Shown: positions 22,650-35,600 of the stretch, piece after piece
Numbering within the stretch: the first letter of the stretch is position 1
How the letters are laid out: each line of letters starts with the position of its first letter
Source of the DNA: Bolinopsis microptera
Lineage: Eukaryota; Ctenophora; Tentaculata; Lobata; Bolinopsidae
Direction: 5' to 3'
DNA length: 64,000 bases
Assembly: GCF_026151205.1 (NCBI RefSeq)
Contig: NC_087081.1
Coordinates: 6,073,246-6,137,245, forward strand
Notes under the pieces: generated by a model
The model's input: the letters and a program-made list of their open reading frames with translations, nothing else
What the model was told of the DNA's origin: nothing
Database searches by the model: none
Translations under genes and position numbers: made by a program

Positions 22650-24190
22650 AGGGTACTTTACAAAGCCGAAATGTAAACTCATAACTTCATTAATATTATT
22701 AAAGAGGTGATTTCAACGATTTCGGAATTTAACCTTTGAAAACATTTCCTTGTGTTTAGGTAGGCATATCTGTTGATAACTGACTGAATATGACACTTTT
22801 CAAGTCGGTATTAAATTCATATATATAATGCCATTTAAATGTCGTGGGAAAGAATTTATTCGAAATAAGAAATGAGAAAAATTGCTCACCTTTCGCACGT
22901 GCAAACTTTGAGCGGACGTTACGTGCGCATCCAATATCAAATCACCGTAAAATTTTGCATCTTTGTATTTTATATCTAGTTTAATAAGTGTGGAAAGTTT
23001 CAGAATATTTCAGGAAGAACTCTCATCACAACGGGACTCCAAAGCTGATAAAAATCGTGAAAATACCAATTTTCAGTGATTTTAGCAATTTTCTATCATT
23101 TTGGGCGTGTCCCCACGTGTGCAACTTTTCGATTTTCAACTTTAAAACTAGCCTAATGCACAATTTATACCTATAGAAAGCAGAACTGAGCTCCACAACC
23201 CAAGGCATGGCCTAACACCAGAGAATACTAAATCGCAAAATTGACGTTTTTATAAAATAATTCTTCAAAAAAGCACAAACTTCAATGACGAATATCTTTA
23301 TGAAGGAACAAGCTAGAAAAACTTTCCGGTAGATTTTCAGAATGCTTGAACAATTATCTAAGATAAAAATTCCCTCAGATTTTGAATACAATTACTTTTT
23401 AATGGTGTAAAATCATTTTTAAAAGTTATTACTTTGTCAAAAATCAAGTTTTAAAAACGGTTAACTTGATGACGTCATCAAGGGGTATTCATGACGTCAA
23501 ATAATTTGTTTATACAATGTAAACTAAAGTGTAAACAATTATTTTCAAGACATGTGGTCGGAAATGGCTGTATCTTTTATACTTTTGAATCTATGGACAA
23601 TTAAATACAGGCTACAATTGACTGGCAAAGCGTCTATCCCTGAATATATATATATATATGTATATATATAGATAGATATCACGACAATCTGTCGTAAAAC
23701 AGGGGTTCTAGAAAACCCACTTCCCGATGCTCCTGAAACCCGAAACTTTTTTTGCAGTCGATTTGGTCAACGTCTAGACGCCCTGAAAAATTTCAGATCT
23801 CTAACTCAATTTTAACATGGTTTTTAAGGCACCTGAATATGGCGATTTTGGGTTTTTTACCGAATTTCGTATAACAGTGCTGGCGAGTATTTTATGCAAA
23901 TTTCTTAAAAATCTCAACGTAACTATTTTTTATTCCTGTCATCTTTGACATCAAATTAGAATGTTTTGAACTAAAAATAAATCTGCTGAACGACTTCCGA
24001 TGAGTCTTAATGCCTGAAAAACTCCTACCGGAGGCGGCGGCCTTCGGCCGCCGCCTCCGGCCGGAGTGCACGCTTCGCGTGCACGAAAGAGGCTTCCAAT
24101 GTGTACCAAAGGGGGTACAATAGTAAAGGGGGTACATAGTATACCCCAAATAAAGACACCGCTCGTGCTTGCCAGCACTGTGATAACACT
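22650..24190. repeat. Dispersed repeat, copy 2, with GC-rich hairpin insert
   Basis: Homologous to 14856-16175 over its length and likewise sited directly after a foldback element, so the two form a repeated composite. It differs by a (TA)n stretch at about 23645-23670 and by a GC-rich insert at 24027-24085 that breaks the repeat's end region (positions after gcctgaaaaact). It ends with the same cttgccagcactgtgata terminus. Confidence 0.8.
24027..24083. other. GC-rich perfect hairpins with TTC loops
   Basis: Two adjacent hairpins: a 15-bp stem ccggaggcggcggcc closed by ttc, then an 8-bp stem gtgcacgc closed by ttc. A third with the same architecture (ccgcgcac, loop gaa, gtgcgcgg) lies at about 24210-24230. 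They are strongly GC-rich in an AT-rich setting and look like one family of small palindromic inserts. No gene is associated. Confidence 0.75.
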
Positions 24191-24299
24191 TTGTCATACG
24201 TTGTATGACCCGCCGCGCACGAAGTGCGCGGCTCCCCCTGTATCGTCAGAACGACCGTGGGGGTCGCAACGTGATACAAATAACACTCAAACACTAACA

Positions 24300-24500
24300 G
24301 TGCTGGCGCATATTTTATTTATGCAATTTAAAAAAAACCTCCACACAACTATTTCTTATCCGTGTCATCTTTTGCATTGAATTAGACTGTTGAACTAAAA
24401 ATAAACCTGCCGAACGAATTCCGATGAGTCCTTATCATTATGCCTGGAAAACCAGTAAAGGGCCGGGGTATAATATGTACTTGTAGTATAGGGGGGGGGG
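24300..24500. repeat. Partial copy of the dispersed repeat
   Basis: Repeats the final part of the element at 22650-24190 in the same orientation: tgctggcgcatattttat, the tgaactaaaaataaacctgc region, then gcctgg/aaaac and a G-run at about 24490. It lies immediately after the full copy. Confidence 0.65.
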
Positions 24501-24605
24501 TACGTATATTAGAATATTAAGGGCGACAGCACTGCGTGATTAATTAACATTCTTTTCGTCCGGCGTGATCATCGCGTATTAATGTAAATGCAATCAGACT
24601 ATCAT

Positions 24606-25578
24606 GTTACCTGGGAACCTCAGATTAGTATATCAGGCGTATATAATAAATTATATATAGGCGGAATGACAGGCTGAGCGCGGCCCAGTAAACCATCATG
24701 AAGATAATTGTGTCGGGTACGTTGTTATTAATAGGCGGTGCACGATAAAAATAAACTTGCTCGGATTTTCAAAATTTTTGTACCATCGTTTTCTAAAGAC
24801 TGTGAGAATTTTCACAGTACCAAATTTATTATACCTTTTTGGAATGATCAGTGAGTTTCGCCTAGGTGCCATATTTGATGGTGCGCGGCTTTTGGAGCAA
24901 AATTCGGTGTAAAAGTCGCGTAATTTGACGAAATTCGTTGATTTTTGTCGTATTATTCTGTCATATCTTCGGTTCCTGAACATGAATCATGCTGAAAATT
25001 TGTCAGAACCTTCCAATCATACTTAACTACCGAAACTAATTTAGTTGGGAGAGATTGGCCTTGATTAAGAGGTCTAAAAATGACAAAATAGGTATAAATT
25101 CGTTGATAACTCAAATTCTGACCATCAAAATTGCTCAAACTAAATTTTAATTAGGTTCAGTAAAATATAAGTGTTTACGTAAGCTAACCAAATTTCAACA
25201 AAATTGTTATATGGGAAGTATTATAACTTTTCGATTGTTTCCAAAATAATGTGCTGGCCGAAATAAAAGCTTAAAAACCATTCAATGGTCAGCGCGCGCG
25301 TCTTATTGTCGATGGCGCACTGCCTATTATTAAATTCATAGAGAAAGCATTATTTGGGGAATTTGTCCGGTAATTTGATTGGATACTATTAGTATTAATG
25401 TTGTTTAAAGTAATTCTACTTGCATCGATAATCAATCCCTATCGCAAGATCGTACGTTCGCGTTTCTTGGCAACGTTACGCTTACTAGGCGGCGCTCAGC
25501 CTGTCATTCCGCCGCGAATCGCCATGATTTAAATTATTATGAACATAAATATAATAGCCGGTGTCCCCAGGTAACGTT
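24606..25578. mobile_element. TIR element (about 970 bp) with a nested second element
   Basis: The outer ends are gttacctgggaacctcag (left) and gtgtccccaggtaac (right). About 50 bp inside each lies ggcggaatgacaggctgagc / gctcagcctgtcattccgcc in mirror orientation. The same compound end occurs singly at 38323-38390 and 50098-50155. Inside, a second inverted pair (aataggcggtgcacgat at about 24730; the complementary cactgcctatt at about 25318) flanked by TTATTAA-like bases suggests another element of about 600 bp nested in it. No transposase is seen. Confidence 0.7.
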
Positions 25579-26658
25579 GTGCCACTGCATTGAATATTGC
25601 CTAACCGAGCTTGAATCACATACCTGTAATATTATATTGTAAGTGTAAAGTGTAAACCTTATAGTTAGTGTTATTTAAACCTTGTAGTTGTATAAGAGTT
25701 CAACTTCAAATTCAAGGTCAGATTCGATCTTTCATGGCCGCAAAAATGGCAAAAACTATAAATTATATCGCCTTCCAGTTCCAGTGAAAACTGAATTATC
25801 CTTTAATTTATTGGGAGGAGATTTTGTAACACATGTGCCAAATGAACAGGTTCCTAATATAATTTTTCCCTAAAATGTTAAACACAGATTCTGGAGAATC
25901 ATAGTGCATGATTTGTAATTTAACTTCAAACTGGGACATCTTGTATAATAGTGAATAAATGATACAATAACTTATAGTAACAATTAACAATACATTACTA
26001 TGTACATATTATTTATATCATAATTCACTGAAAGATAAAAAACGGGGTTGTAACAAAGTTCTAATTAATATATAGATGTCTACAATTTAATAGACTATTC
26101 GTGCTCATGCTTTAAGTAGTCCATGATCGTTCATATTTGTTGCAAAAGTGATAGGGGTCGTTTACATATTACGTAATCAATATTTTAATTACAATTTGTA
26201 CCCCCTCCGCTCCCCCCTCCGTAATCAACCGTAATCAACACCCAGCCCCCCCCCCCCCTCGACTGACTACGTAATATCTGAACGACCCCATACCTCTCTT
26301 GATAACTATCCTGATAATGCTGCTCCGTCCTTCTGTTCGAACAGTCACAGTGCACAAGAACCCTTAAAACGTAGGTTTAAAACACATAGAAAAAATGAAT
26401 GCGAAGAATTGTAGTGGTCTTATAAAATCATATTTAAAAAACTCAAAAAAGAGGAATGAAAATAATTGTAGTGGTCTTAGAAAATTATGTTATTGTTAAG
26501 ACGTCATATTGATATAGAAAAGGATCAATAAAAAGAATAGTAGTGGTCTTAACGGGGTAAGTACAGTGGTCTTACAGTGGTCATGCTCTATCTTAAAGTT
26601 ATAATGACAATGACCAGAGCCCACTACGAAGTAGAAGAATTAGTTTTAGAAACTTATG
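25579..26658. other. Intergenic; no gene recognised
   Basis: A plus-strand open frame at 25688-25873 (contains LYRLPVPVKTELSFNLLGG) has a protein-like composition but no recognised family. A C-run lies at about 26248-26260. From about 26405 to 26585 the motif gtagtggtctta recurs four to five times, a degenerate local repeat just beyond the 3' end of the minus-strand secreted gene. Confidence 0.45.
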
Positions 26659-29600
26659 CTAAGAGACATAACAGAGAAGCAATGAAAATAATCGTTGCGG
26701 TTTTGTGAATGGCAGCATCGGAATAATCTCTCCGACCACCGGGAACTGTACAAAAGTGTGTACTTGCTGAGTAGGTACCACACTTGACCTCCATGTCTCG
26801 CCATCATCACACGTTAGAACCAGAATGTAGTCGGGCTCCACTTTGAAACCTACTTCCTTGTTCAGTGAGCCTCCTGGTATCTGAGGAAGGAAGGTTTTTA
26901 ATTATTAAATATTATCTTAACTAAAAACTCGTCCAATTCTAAACTCAGCCAAAAATCAGACTTTGGCCTTTGCTGAAATCTTTACCCTAAAAGCCTAAAG
27001 AGAACAAAGGTCTCATCTTAACCCAAAGTTTTTTTTTATGGTTATGGCCTCTAGAATGAAACATTATTCAGACCTCATGTTCATTCGAGTAGAGTGTGGC
27101 AGCCTCATAGCGCATTTTTACAAATTGCCTGATATCCCCGATAATTTGTATGTTAAAGAATTGTTTTTGCTCCTAACGTGAAGATCTGTAAATAAAGATA
27201 CTATTGTTATATAGTCAGATAACTTACTTCAGGCACGGTGCAGAGATCAAAGCATTGGTCAACTTTAGTAGACCCTATACCGTATGTAGTCTTATCTCCA
27301 TCACACGCTATACAATCTGAAGCTCCCTCAGCTGCGTTGTATGTTGCTATCTCACATGCTACACATGCTCCGTCGACAGTCTTGTAACCAGCGGGACATT
27401 TTACTGGTGGAGGTGAAGGGGGATTTCAAATGAGGGAATTTGTTTAGCAAAGAATTCTTATCTATCGACTATATTCCTTGAAGTGAGATGAAGCAAATAA
27501 TTTGTTTCATAAAATAATTAACTCGGCAATCATTTTAACGAGAGTAGTAGAGGACTTCAAACATCTGTCTCCTTAACTTAATCATAAATAAGTGTACTTT
27601 TAAGATGCAACAAATAACGATGCATTCTTTTAGCACTTTAACAGTTTAATGAAGAAAAAAAAATCGAGGAGCCTAAAATAGATTCTAATTTATAATTATT
27701 TTCTAATTTCTAATAATAGTTAAACGTACCACAGACTCCATCCTTGGTTACCTCCCCAGGTCCGCATGTCACCTTTTCTTCAACCTTCAGAAAATCTTTG
27801 TCAGCTGACATAGTGACCGACCTCCTTCTCCTCCTCTTTCCATCGTCAATTCTGAAATAATAAGTATCCAATTGGCATTTGTAATTAGCATTTAATTAAT
27901 ATCCAATAAGTGGAGATTAAACAAACACAATAGAAGGAAATGTATAGTACAATTTTATTCATCAAAGACAAAACATCAACAAACAGGGGCAAAATGAAAA
28001 ATGCTCTTTCACTATTTTTGATTCTCTATAGGAGAAATAATTGAAAAAGCTAACGTCAGAGTGAAGGTTTCAGACGTCACACTATTTGTTATTTTCGTTT
28101 TAGCTTCCTCCAGCACTTCCAAGTTCAGCATATCACTAGTTTGCACCACGTCAAAATTTAGCACGATATCATCATTGCCCGGCGTACAAAGCACATCATT
28201 AACCTTGAAATGAAAGGGTTATAAAATTGGGATTTAATAATTCTGTAGAACGCTATTTTATTCATCGGTGAACAACAGTACGGTGTATCTCAGTGCGGTA
28301 AACTTCAGTACGGTATACTCCATTACGGTGTACCCCAGTACGGTGTTCCCCAGTACGGTGTACCCCAGTACGGTGTTCCCCAGTACGGTGTTCCCCAGTA
28401 CGGTGTACCCCAGTACGGTGTACCCCAGTACGGTGTACCTCAGTACGGTGTACCCCATTACAGTGTACCCCAGTACGGTGTACCCCAGTACGGTGTACCC
28501 CAGTACGGTGTACCCCAGCACGGTGTACCCCAGTACGGTGTTCCCCAGTACGGTGTACCCCAGTACGGTGTACCCCAGTACGGTGTACCCCAGTACGGTG
28601 TTCCCCAGTACGGTGTTCCCCAGTACGGTGTACCCCAGTACGGTGTACCCCAGTACGGTGTACCTCAGTACGGTGTACCTCAGTACGGTGTACCCATGTA
28701 CGGTGTACCCCAGTACGGTGTACCCCAGTACGGTGTACCCCAGTACGGTGTACCCCAGTACGGTGTACCCCAGTACGGTGTACCCCAGTACGGTGTACCC
28801 CAGTACGGTGTACCCCAGTACGGTGTACCCCAGTACGGTGTACCCCAGTACGGTGTACCCCAGTACGGTGAACCCCAGTACGGTGTACCCCAGTACGGTG
28901 TACCCCAGTACGGTGTACCCCAGTACGGTGTACCCCAGTACGGTGTACCCCAGTACGGTGTACCCATGTACGGTGTTCCCCAGTACGGTGTACCCCAGTA
29001 CGGTGTACCCCAGTACGGTGTACCCCAGTACGGTGTACCCCAGTACGGTGTACCCCAGTACGGTGTACCCCAGTACGGTGTACCCCAGTACGGTGTACCC
29101 CAGTACGGTGTACCCCAGTACGGTGTACCCCAGTACGGTGTACCCCAGTACGGTGTACCCCAGTACGGTGTACCCCAGTACGGTGTACCCCAGTACGGTG
29201 TTCCCCAGTACGGTGTACCCCAGTATGGTGTACCCCAGTACGGTGTACCTCAGGTTATTGTACCTTCAAAGCTTCAAAGTGTATTAACTAACCTGGCAAA
29301 CTCCTGATCCCAAGCAGGAGATAAGAAGCGTTTCTTGGAGGAACTTTTTTAAAGTTTCAGTTATTGCCTTTTTCTGAAAAAGTTTCATCAGTTGACATGC
29401 CACTAAGTGCCACAATTATATAACAGGTATGATTAATCTTTCGACGTTCCTTTTTAAGAAACCATGATATTATTTTTTATTCACTCATTGAGCTAAAGCT
29501 GTGGTGATCTGATTGAGATTACTTCTCTCATAAAGTCATAAAAATGTTCTTACCTCATCTTCAGTCTGACAGTAAATACTCTTGATCGTTACTTCGTTGC

Positions 29601-32600
29601 TTAACATCTTTTCTTCTGGTGCAATCATTGCTGAAAATTGGATTTATAACATTTATGGTTATTGAGATTAAACTTGTTACTCCTGACAAAATTCCCGTGA
29701 CCAATGAGTATGACCAACCAATCTCGAGAATAGAACTATTAAATACTTTGTTGGTAACGTTTTTGTTAAATGTGGTTTATTTTAAACACATATTATCAAA
29801 GCCAGACCTGTATTTTATCAATTTCTAAATTCCTTAATAAATTTTTAAATACCCATTAAATACCCATTAAATATCCATTAAATACCCATTAAATACCCAT
29901 TAAATACCAATTAAATACCCATTAAATACCCATTAAATACGCATTAAATACCCATTAAATACCCATTAAATACCCATTAAATACCCATTAAATACCCATT
30001 AAATACCCATTAAATACCCATTAAATACCCATTAAATACCCATTAAATACCCATTAAATACCTATTAAATATCCATTAAATACCTATTAAATACCCATTA
30101 AATACCCATTAAATGCCCATTAAATACCCATTAAATACCCATTAAATACCCATTAAATACCCATTAAATACCCATTAAATACCCAGGCTATTAAATACCC
30201 ATTAAATACCCAATAAATACCCATTAAATACCCAATGAATACCCATTAAATACCCATTAAATACCCATTAAATACCCATTAAATAACCATTAAATACCCA
30301 TTGAATACCCATTAAATACCCATGCAAGGCTGGAGTTCTGCAAGAGGATTGTCTGAATTCTGATGTGTCCACGTGAAACTATCGGCCTCGCACGTGGTTT
30401 CCTGAAATGGTTTCATGAAAGCAAACATAAATCACCCGAAATGCAAAATTGGGCTTTGTTGGTCGAACAAACCAAAACATTGACTGCTTTTCAGATACAT
30501 ATTAGCGCTAATTGACAGTTTAATCTTACAGTCCGTAGTAGTTACCTCAACTGCATCTTCAACAGCTAAGAAACTTTCTTTACAGAAAACGCTACACTTG
30601 CTCCCAGCTACAGCTTTACCCTCATCAAGTCCCGAGCAGGTAAAATCCCCGTTCTTGGGGGGACTTAACGGTACACATTGACTACCATCTGAAAATAATA
30701 TTGGAATGTTTATAAGAAATGTCTTGGGGTACAACACGGTGTTTTATATCATATACAGATATACGAGGAAAAGGAAACGTCGCATTTGCATGAGATATTA
30801 TATTCCATTAATATTTCCCATCCTTACCATCTGTAACACAAACAGGCGCGTCATTTTCCCAACCATTCTCCACACACCTTATCGGGTTTGTTCCATCCGG
30901 AAAGTAGTCTGTTCCACAAGTTACTTGTACTTCCTGGAGAGAATTGGGTTTTATAATTTATAGTGCAACTATATTTATAATTATACGTCACAATTATCAC
31001 GGATGAATTAAGATCGATATCATAGGTACCTGGCACGTCCTTTTCATTTTTCACGTACAATCAAATTTTCCTACTGATGAGTACTCATGGGTAGATAGTT
31101 TCTAATGAGAATAAAATTAGCCGGGGAATAAACGGGTTGGGGGACACCCATATATGGGCATGTTACCAAGGTAACACTAACACTGCCATATAAAGTAATA
31201 TAATATCGTTTTATGACTTGGTGTTCTCCTCAATATTTATCCTCCTTGCGCTATAGTGTGCGTGCTGTTCGCTATTGCTCACACCAAACGGCAACCTTGT
31301 AAAAGTTTTGTATGGACACCGGTCTCCATCACGATACAAAATTAGGATTGTAGAATTTATTGTATAACTATTAGGAGTGGAAGTAGCGGTGTGGTGCATT
31401 AAAGCATTAATAGAGTGACAGCCTACTGATTTAGAGTTGCTTTTAAGTGAGCATAATGGGTATATTTTTGGACCTAAAGGAGCTTTAGTATGACAACTTT
31501 AAAATTTGTTCTTTTAATCATTTATCAAATATCAGTTTAAAAATATATAAATCTGGAATTTGTTGACACTGTGAACCAGTCCTATAAAAATGACAAAAAC
31601 CCTCCTAAATTAAATATTAAAAACGTCTCAATAATGGAAATAGTCATACAAAAAATTTACCAAATTCTTAATATCTAGTTCTATCTAAGAGAAAAATACC
31701 TACCCCTATCCGGATTTTTCCGAAATTCCAAAACCACCCCCAGCCCCCTCCCTATATTTGCCGGACGTCCTTAGTAGATGGCCCCTTAAGTACTTACATC
31801 ATTAGTCAAGTAGGGATGCTTGATACTGAGTTTTCCATTTTCTACCGTAAACTCGTCGCAGTCGGTGTTGACAGCTGAACATTTTAAGGTTGGGATGGTA
31901 ATTGATTGTTATGTTTTGTTTCATCCTTAAATTTATATTTTTGAATTACTGTTCGTGTTTTTCATTAAAAATGAAACACAGCCTTAGATATGTTATTAGA
32001 TAAATTTAATCAATTTGTAATGTTGTAATTAATTATTTATGCAAAATTACAAACTTTCCTCCTGGATTTTCAAACCTGTACACTTAGGAGGTTGGCTGTT
32101 GAATTTGCCTCCTGCACTGCAGACCACAAAAGGATTCCCTTCCATAGCAAAGTTGTCGTTACAGATATAATTCACTTTGTCTCCATCCTTATAGTTCTCG
32201 CCTTCTTCCCTTTCCGAGACAAAATTTCCTCCAGGAATTACTACTTCTGCCTCCTCAGGGTCACAAGTCTCTAAAAAAGAACCAATTACCATGATTTAAA
32301 CCCAGAAGCTTTGTGAGCCAGGGCTAATTTGGAAGATCAACGAACTTCACCCAGTGAAAGGATAAGGGTAACTAAAAGATTCGAACCCACCTCTTCTATA
32401 TTGAAAGGTATAAGATGTGGCAACCAGAACAACAATAAAATTAAAAAATCGTAAGTTTTTTGGGTAACATTTAATAGAAAATTTACAAAACAAGTATCGA
32501 TCAATTACCTTCACAATCTGATTCGTCTGAGCCATCATCACACTGAACTTCTCCGTCACAAACAAAAGAATTTTCCAAACATCTTTTACGATCAGCGCAT

Positions 32601-35600
32601 GTGAACTGTTCTTCCCGACAAGAGATATCTGTTGGGTCTTAAGAGAAGTTTATCATTATTGAATTATGGATCATTACAGAATTATAATAAACTTTTGTGA
32701 ATATTTTATACAACCCGGATTGCTCGGTGGAGAAATATACAATACATATTGTATACACTTTAATTCATTGTAAAGAATTTTTTATTGGTTCGATAATGGA
32801 CAACCCTATCTGTCGGTGTATCAGCCATATTTAATCGTGAGAAGTTAAAGGTGAAACAATTGGATCGTTCAATATATTGTCAGTCCTGGGAGACTTCAAA
32901 TTTTGTGTAGCTAAGTAAGTGTGCTCACATCAACTGCATAACAATAAAATCTAATACAGTTGATGTGAGCACACTTACTTAGCTACACAAAATTTGAAGT
33001 CTCCCAGGACTGAAAATATACTGACCGATCCAATTAAGACAGCTAATGCATAAGGGCTAACACACGCTAGACACAGGCCCGTGATAAGACGGAGTTAGGG
33101 ATTTCAACTCTCTCACTCTGACTACGAGGACACACTGATTGCGAGAATTCCTGGCACTTCTTCCTCCAGTAACCACTTTTCAGGTCTTCTCAACTAGACA
33201 GCTAAGGGCTCATCTTCAGGCCATCACATTTAACATAGGGTTAGGGGACCGGGTTAGCTTTGCCACACTCTTCATTGAAGTGTGACTGGACGCTCTACAA
33301 TAATCTAGTAGCAGCAGAGTTTGACTGACACCCTTACTGGTTCTAATCAGTTTCTACAGCGGAAGATCTCAACGCTCGAAAACAGTTCATCTCGGACATC
33401 CTGATGAGATGCTTTATCACAGCCTGTCCCATTACACGGAGAACCCTTAGATCTACAGAACCCTGGTGGACAGCATAGGTCACTAAAGCATAGCGGACCT
33501 CTTTAATTCTGAGACGCAAAGCTAACCGGACCAGGAATAAAAACAATGCAATGCTTCGGGGATGCAAATAGGACATACATCTTTTAACGAATGCATTACT
33601 CAAACTTTGGATTCAATTTATTAGCTCGACGTTACATGGTAACAATACAGGACAGACAATCCTCCTTCAGGTTCATTGAGGAAATCGCACCCGCTATTTG
33701 CGTTACACATGGCAAGTATCTGGACTAATGATAACTTAGGATCCCCATCAATCATTAATTCCTCTCAGATTCCCAGGCTGCATTTAAAGCGCTTAACAGC
33801 ACTAGTTTTAACTCCAGGCTCGTTCTGAACATCTCAGACCAACTCAACTCACTAAGTATTCACATCGAGTAGAACTTAGATGTTCCAGGACATGAAGGAG
33901 TATACGGTAAAGAACTAATGGACGAATTCGCAAGGGACGATCAATCCAACAACATCCCCATAGGACCAGAACCCTTCCTCCCAATTAGGCCACACTCAGT
34001 GACAAAGAAAAATCACACTTGAGATGTTCCTCCACAAATATAAATGCAGGAACTTTTATTTAACATGGCCTCTGTCAGGATAGGTCACAGCCCACTAGTT
34101 TACTTTCAGAACGTGGCGAACAACATCAACTTCGAGATTCAAGATTGTGAACACTTTTCAGGAAAAGCAGAAACATCCCAGCACCTCCTCTGCAAGTACA
34201 TCCAGCTCATGACGCTCAGAATGAGGATAATCGGTAAACCCCTACGGAGGATCTTAACAACAGTAAACTCAACCATATCTTCAAATTTGTGGAACAGTCG
34301 ACACGACTGGATATGGAAAACTCTTCTAGGTAACATCCTTGGATTCTTCACCAGGAACTTTCGCTAAATCACACACTAGGAACTCAACCTAGGCCCATCT
34401 CCGCATAGAGACATATCTCCCAGGCTTTGACCTTGCTCGGAAGTCCCTTGTCTGCCCGCAGAAGTACTACAACGGAAGTGGGTTTGTTCTGAGACAGGTA
34501 GTGACATCTTCAAGACTCCAGAGGTCTGTTGCATTGATATTTATTAATTTATGATTTCGTATATACTTTGGGAGTCCTGGCGTGCAGCTAGCAGGAGTCG
34601 CATTCTGTGGGCACGGCGATAAAACCTCTCTCTCTTAAAGTAGGAGGCCAGAAACCGTTCACCAGAACAGAGAGAGAGTGTGTGCTCACATCAACTGTAT
34701 AAGGATAAAATAGAATACTGCCTTATCGGGACTTTATTTTAGAGCAACCACAACAATTAAATTAAAAAATCTTAAGTTTTAGAGTCAAATTTAATAGAAA
34801 ATTCAAAAAAAGTATCGATCAATTGCCTTCACAATCTGATTCATTTGAGCCATCATCACAATGAACTTTCCCGTCACAATCAAAAGAATTGTCCAAACAT
34901 TTACTACCATCAGCCCATTTGTAATCTTCTCCACAATCGAGTGGAGCTGGTTCTATCGCAGCAAAACCTCTGGAAAGGCTCATTTGATAACGGAGACATA
35001 CCATCTAGCATGAAGGCACAGTACATCACGCTTCTCTTCAAGAAAGGAGACTGAAAATGTGCTGCTAACTACCGCCGTGTCTCGATAACCTCTTACATCA
35101 TTAAGATACATATTTGAGAGAGTGGTCAGAAGCATCTTTTGGAACATATGGAATCAAACAGCTTTCTCCCAATCAGCATGGATTCCGCAAGAAACGAGGC
35201 TGTTTAAGACTAATATCCTGAAAAATCTCAATGGCGGTAACGAGGTTGATGTGATATTTTATGATACATGATAACGCCAAATCGTTTGACTGTTTGATAA
35301 GGTTGATCAACAAATACTACTTGCAAAGGCAAATCGCTACGGAATAAAAAGAAAGACACTGCAATGGCTGACTGAATTCCTGACAGAGCGCCTGCAAACT
35401 GTGGTTGTGGAAGGGACAAAATCATCCTTTTAGCTATTAATCAGTGGGGCAACCCAATGAACAGTATTGGGACCCAATACCTATCCTATACATCCTTAGT
35501 GGCTCAGTGGCTTAGTTGGTTAATCTGCTTGTCTACTGGCCCTATGACGTTGCGAGTTCGAATCCCAGTTGGGCCAAGATTTCAAAATTGATGGGCAGCC

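Noticed and set aside
24025-24380. Open frames through the GC-rich hairpins
   Set aside because: They arise from GC-rich palindromic DNA with few stops and have no domain or homologous copy.
28268-29287. 339-codon plus-strand open frame of STVYP repeats
   Set aside because: It follows automatically from a stop-free 15-bp tandem repeat; other frames on both strands are equally open, and it lies in an intron of a well-supported minus-strand gene.
28273-30325. Possible CRISPR array
   Set aside because: The repeats are directly adjacent with no unique spacers, the units are too short, and the context is a eukaryotic intron.
34139-34351. Minus-strand open frame as part of the secreted gene
   Set aside because: It is antisense to the LINE RNase H tail, which is clearly on the plus strand.
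35498-35575. Functional tRNA gene
   Set aside because: A and B boxes are present but the cloverleaf is not convincing, and the sequence continues into a SINE body with a simple-repeat tail and target duplication.
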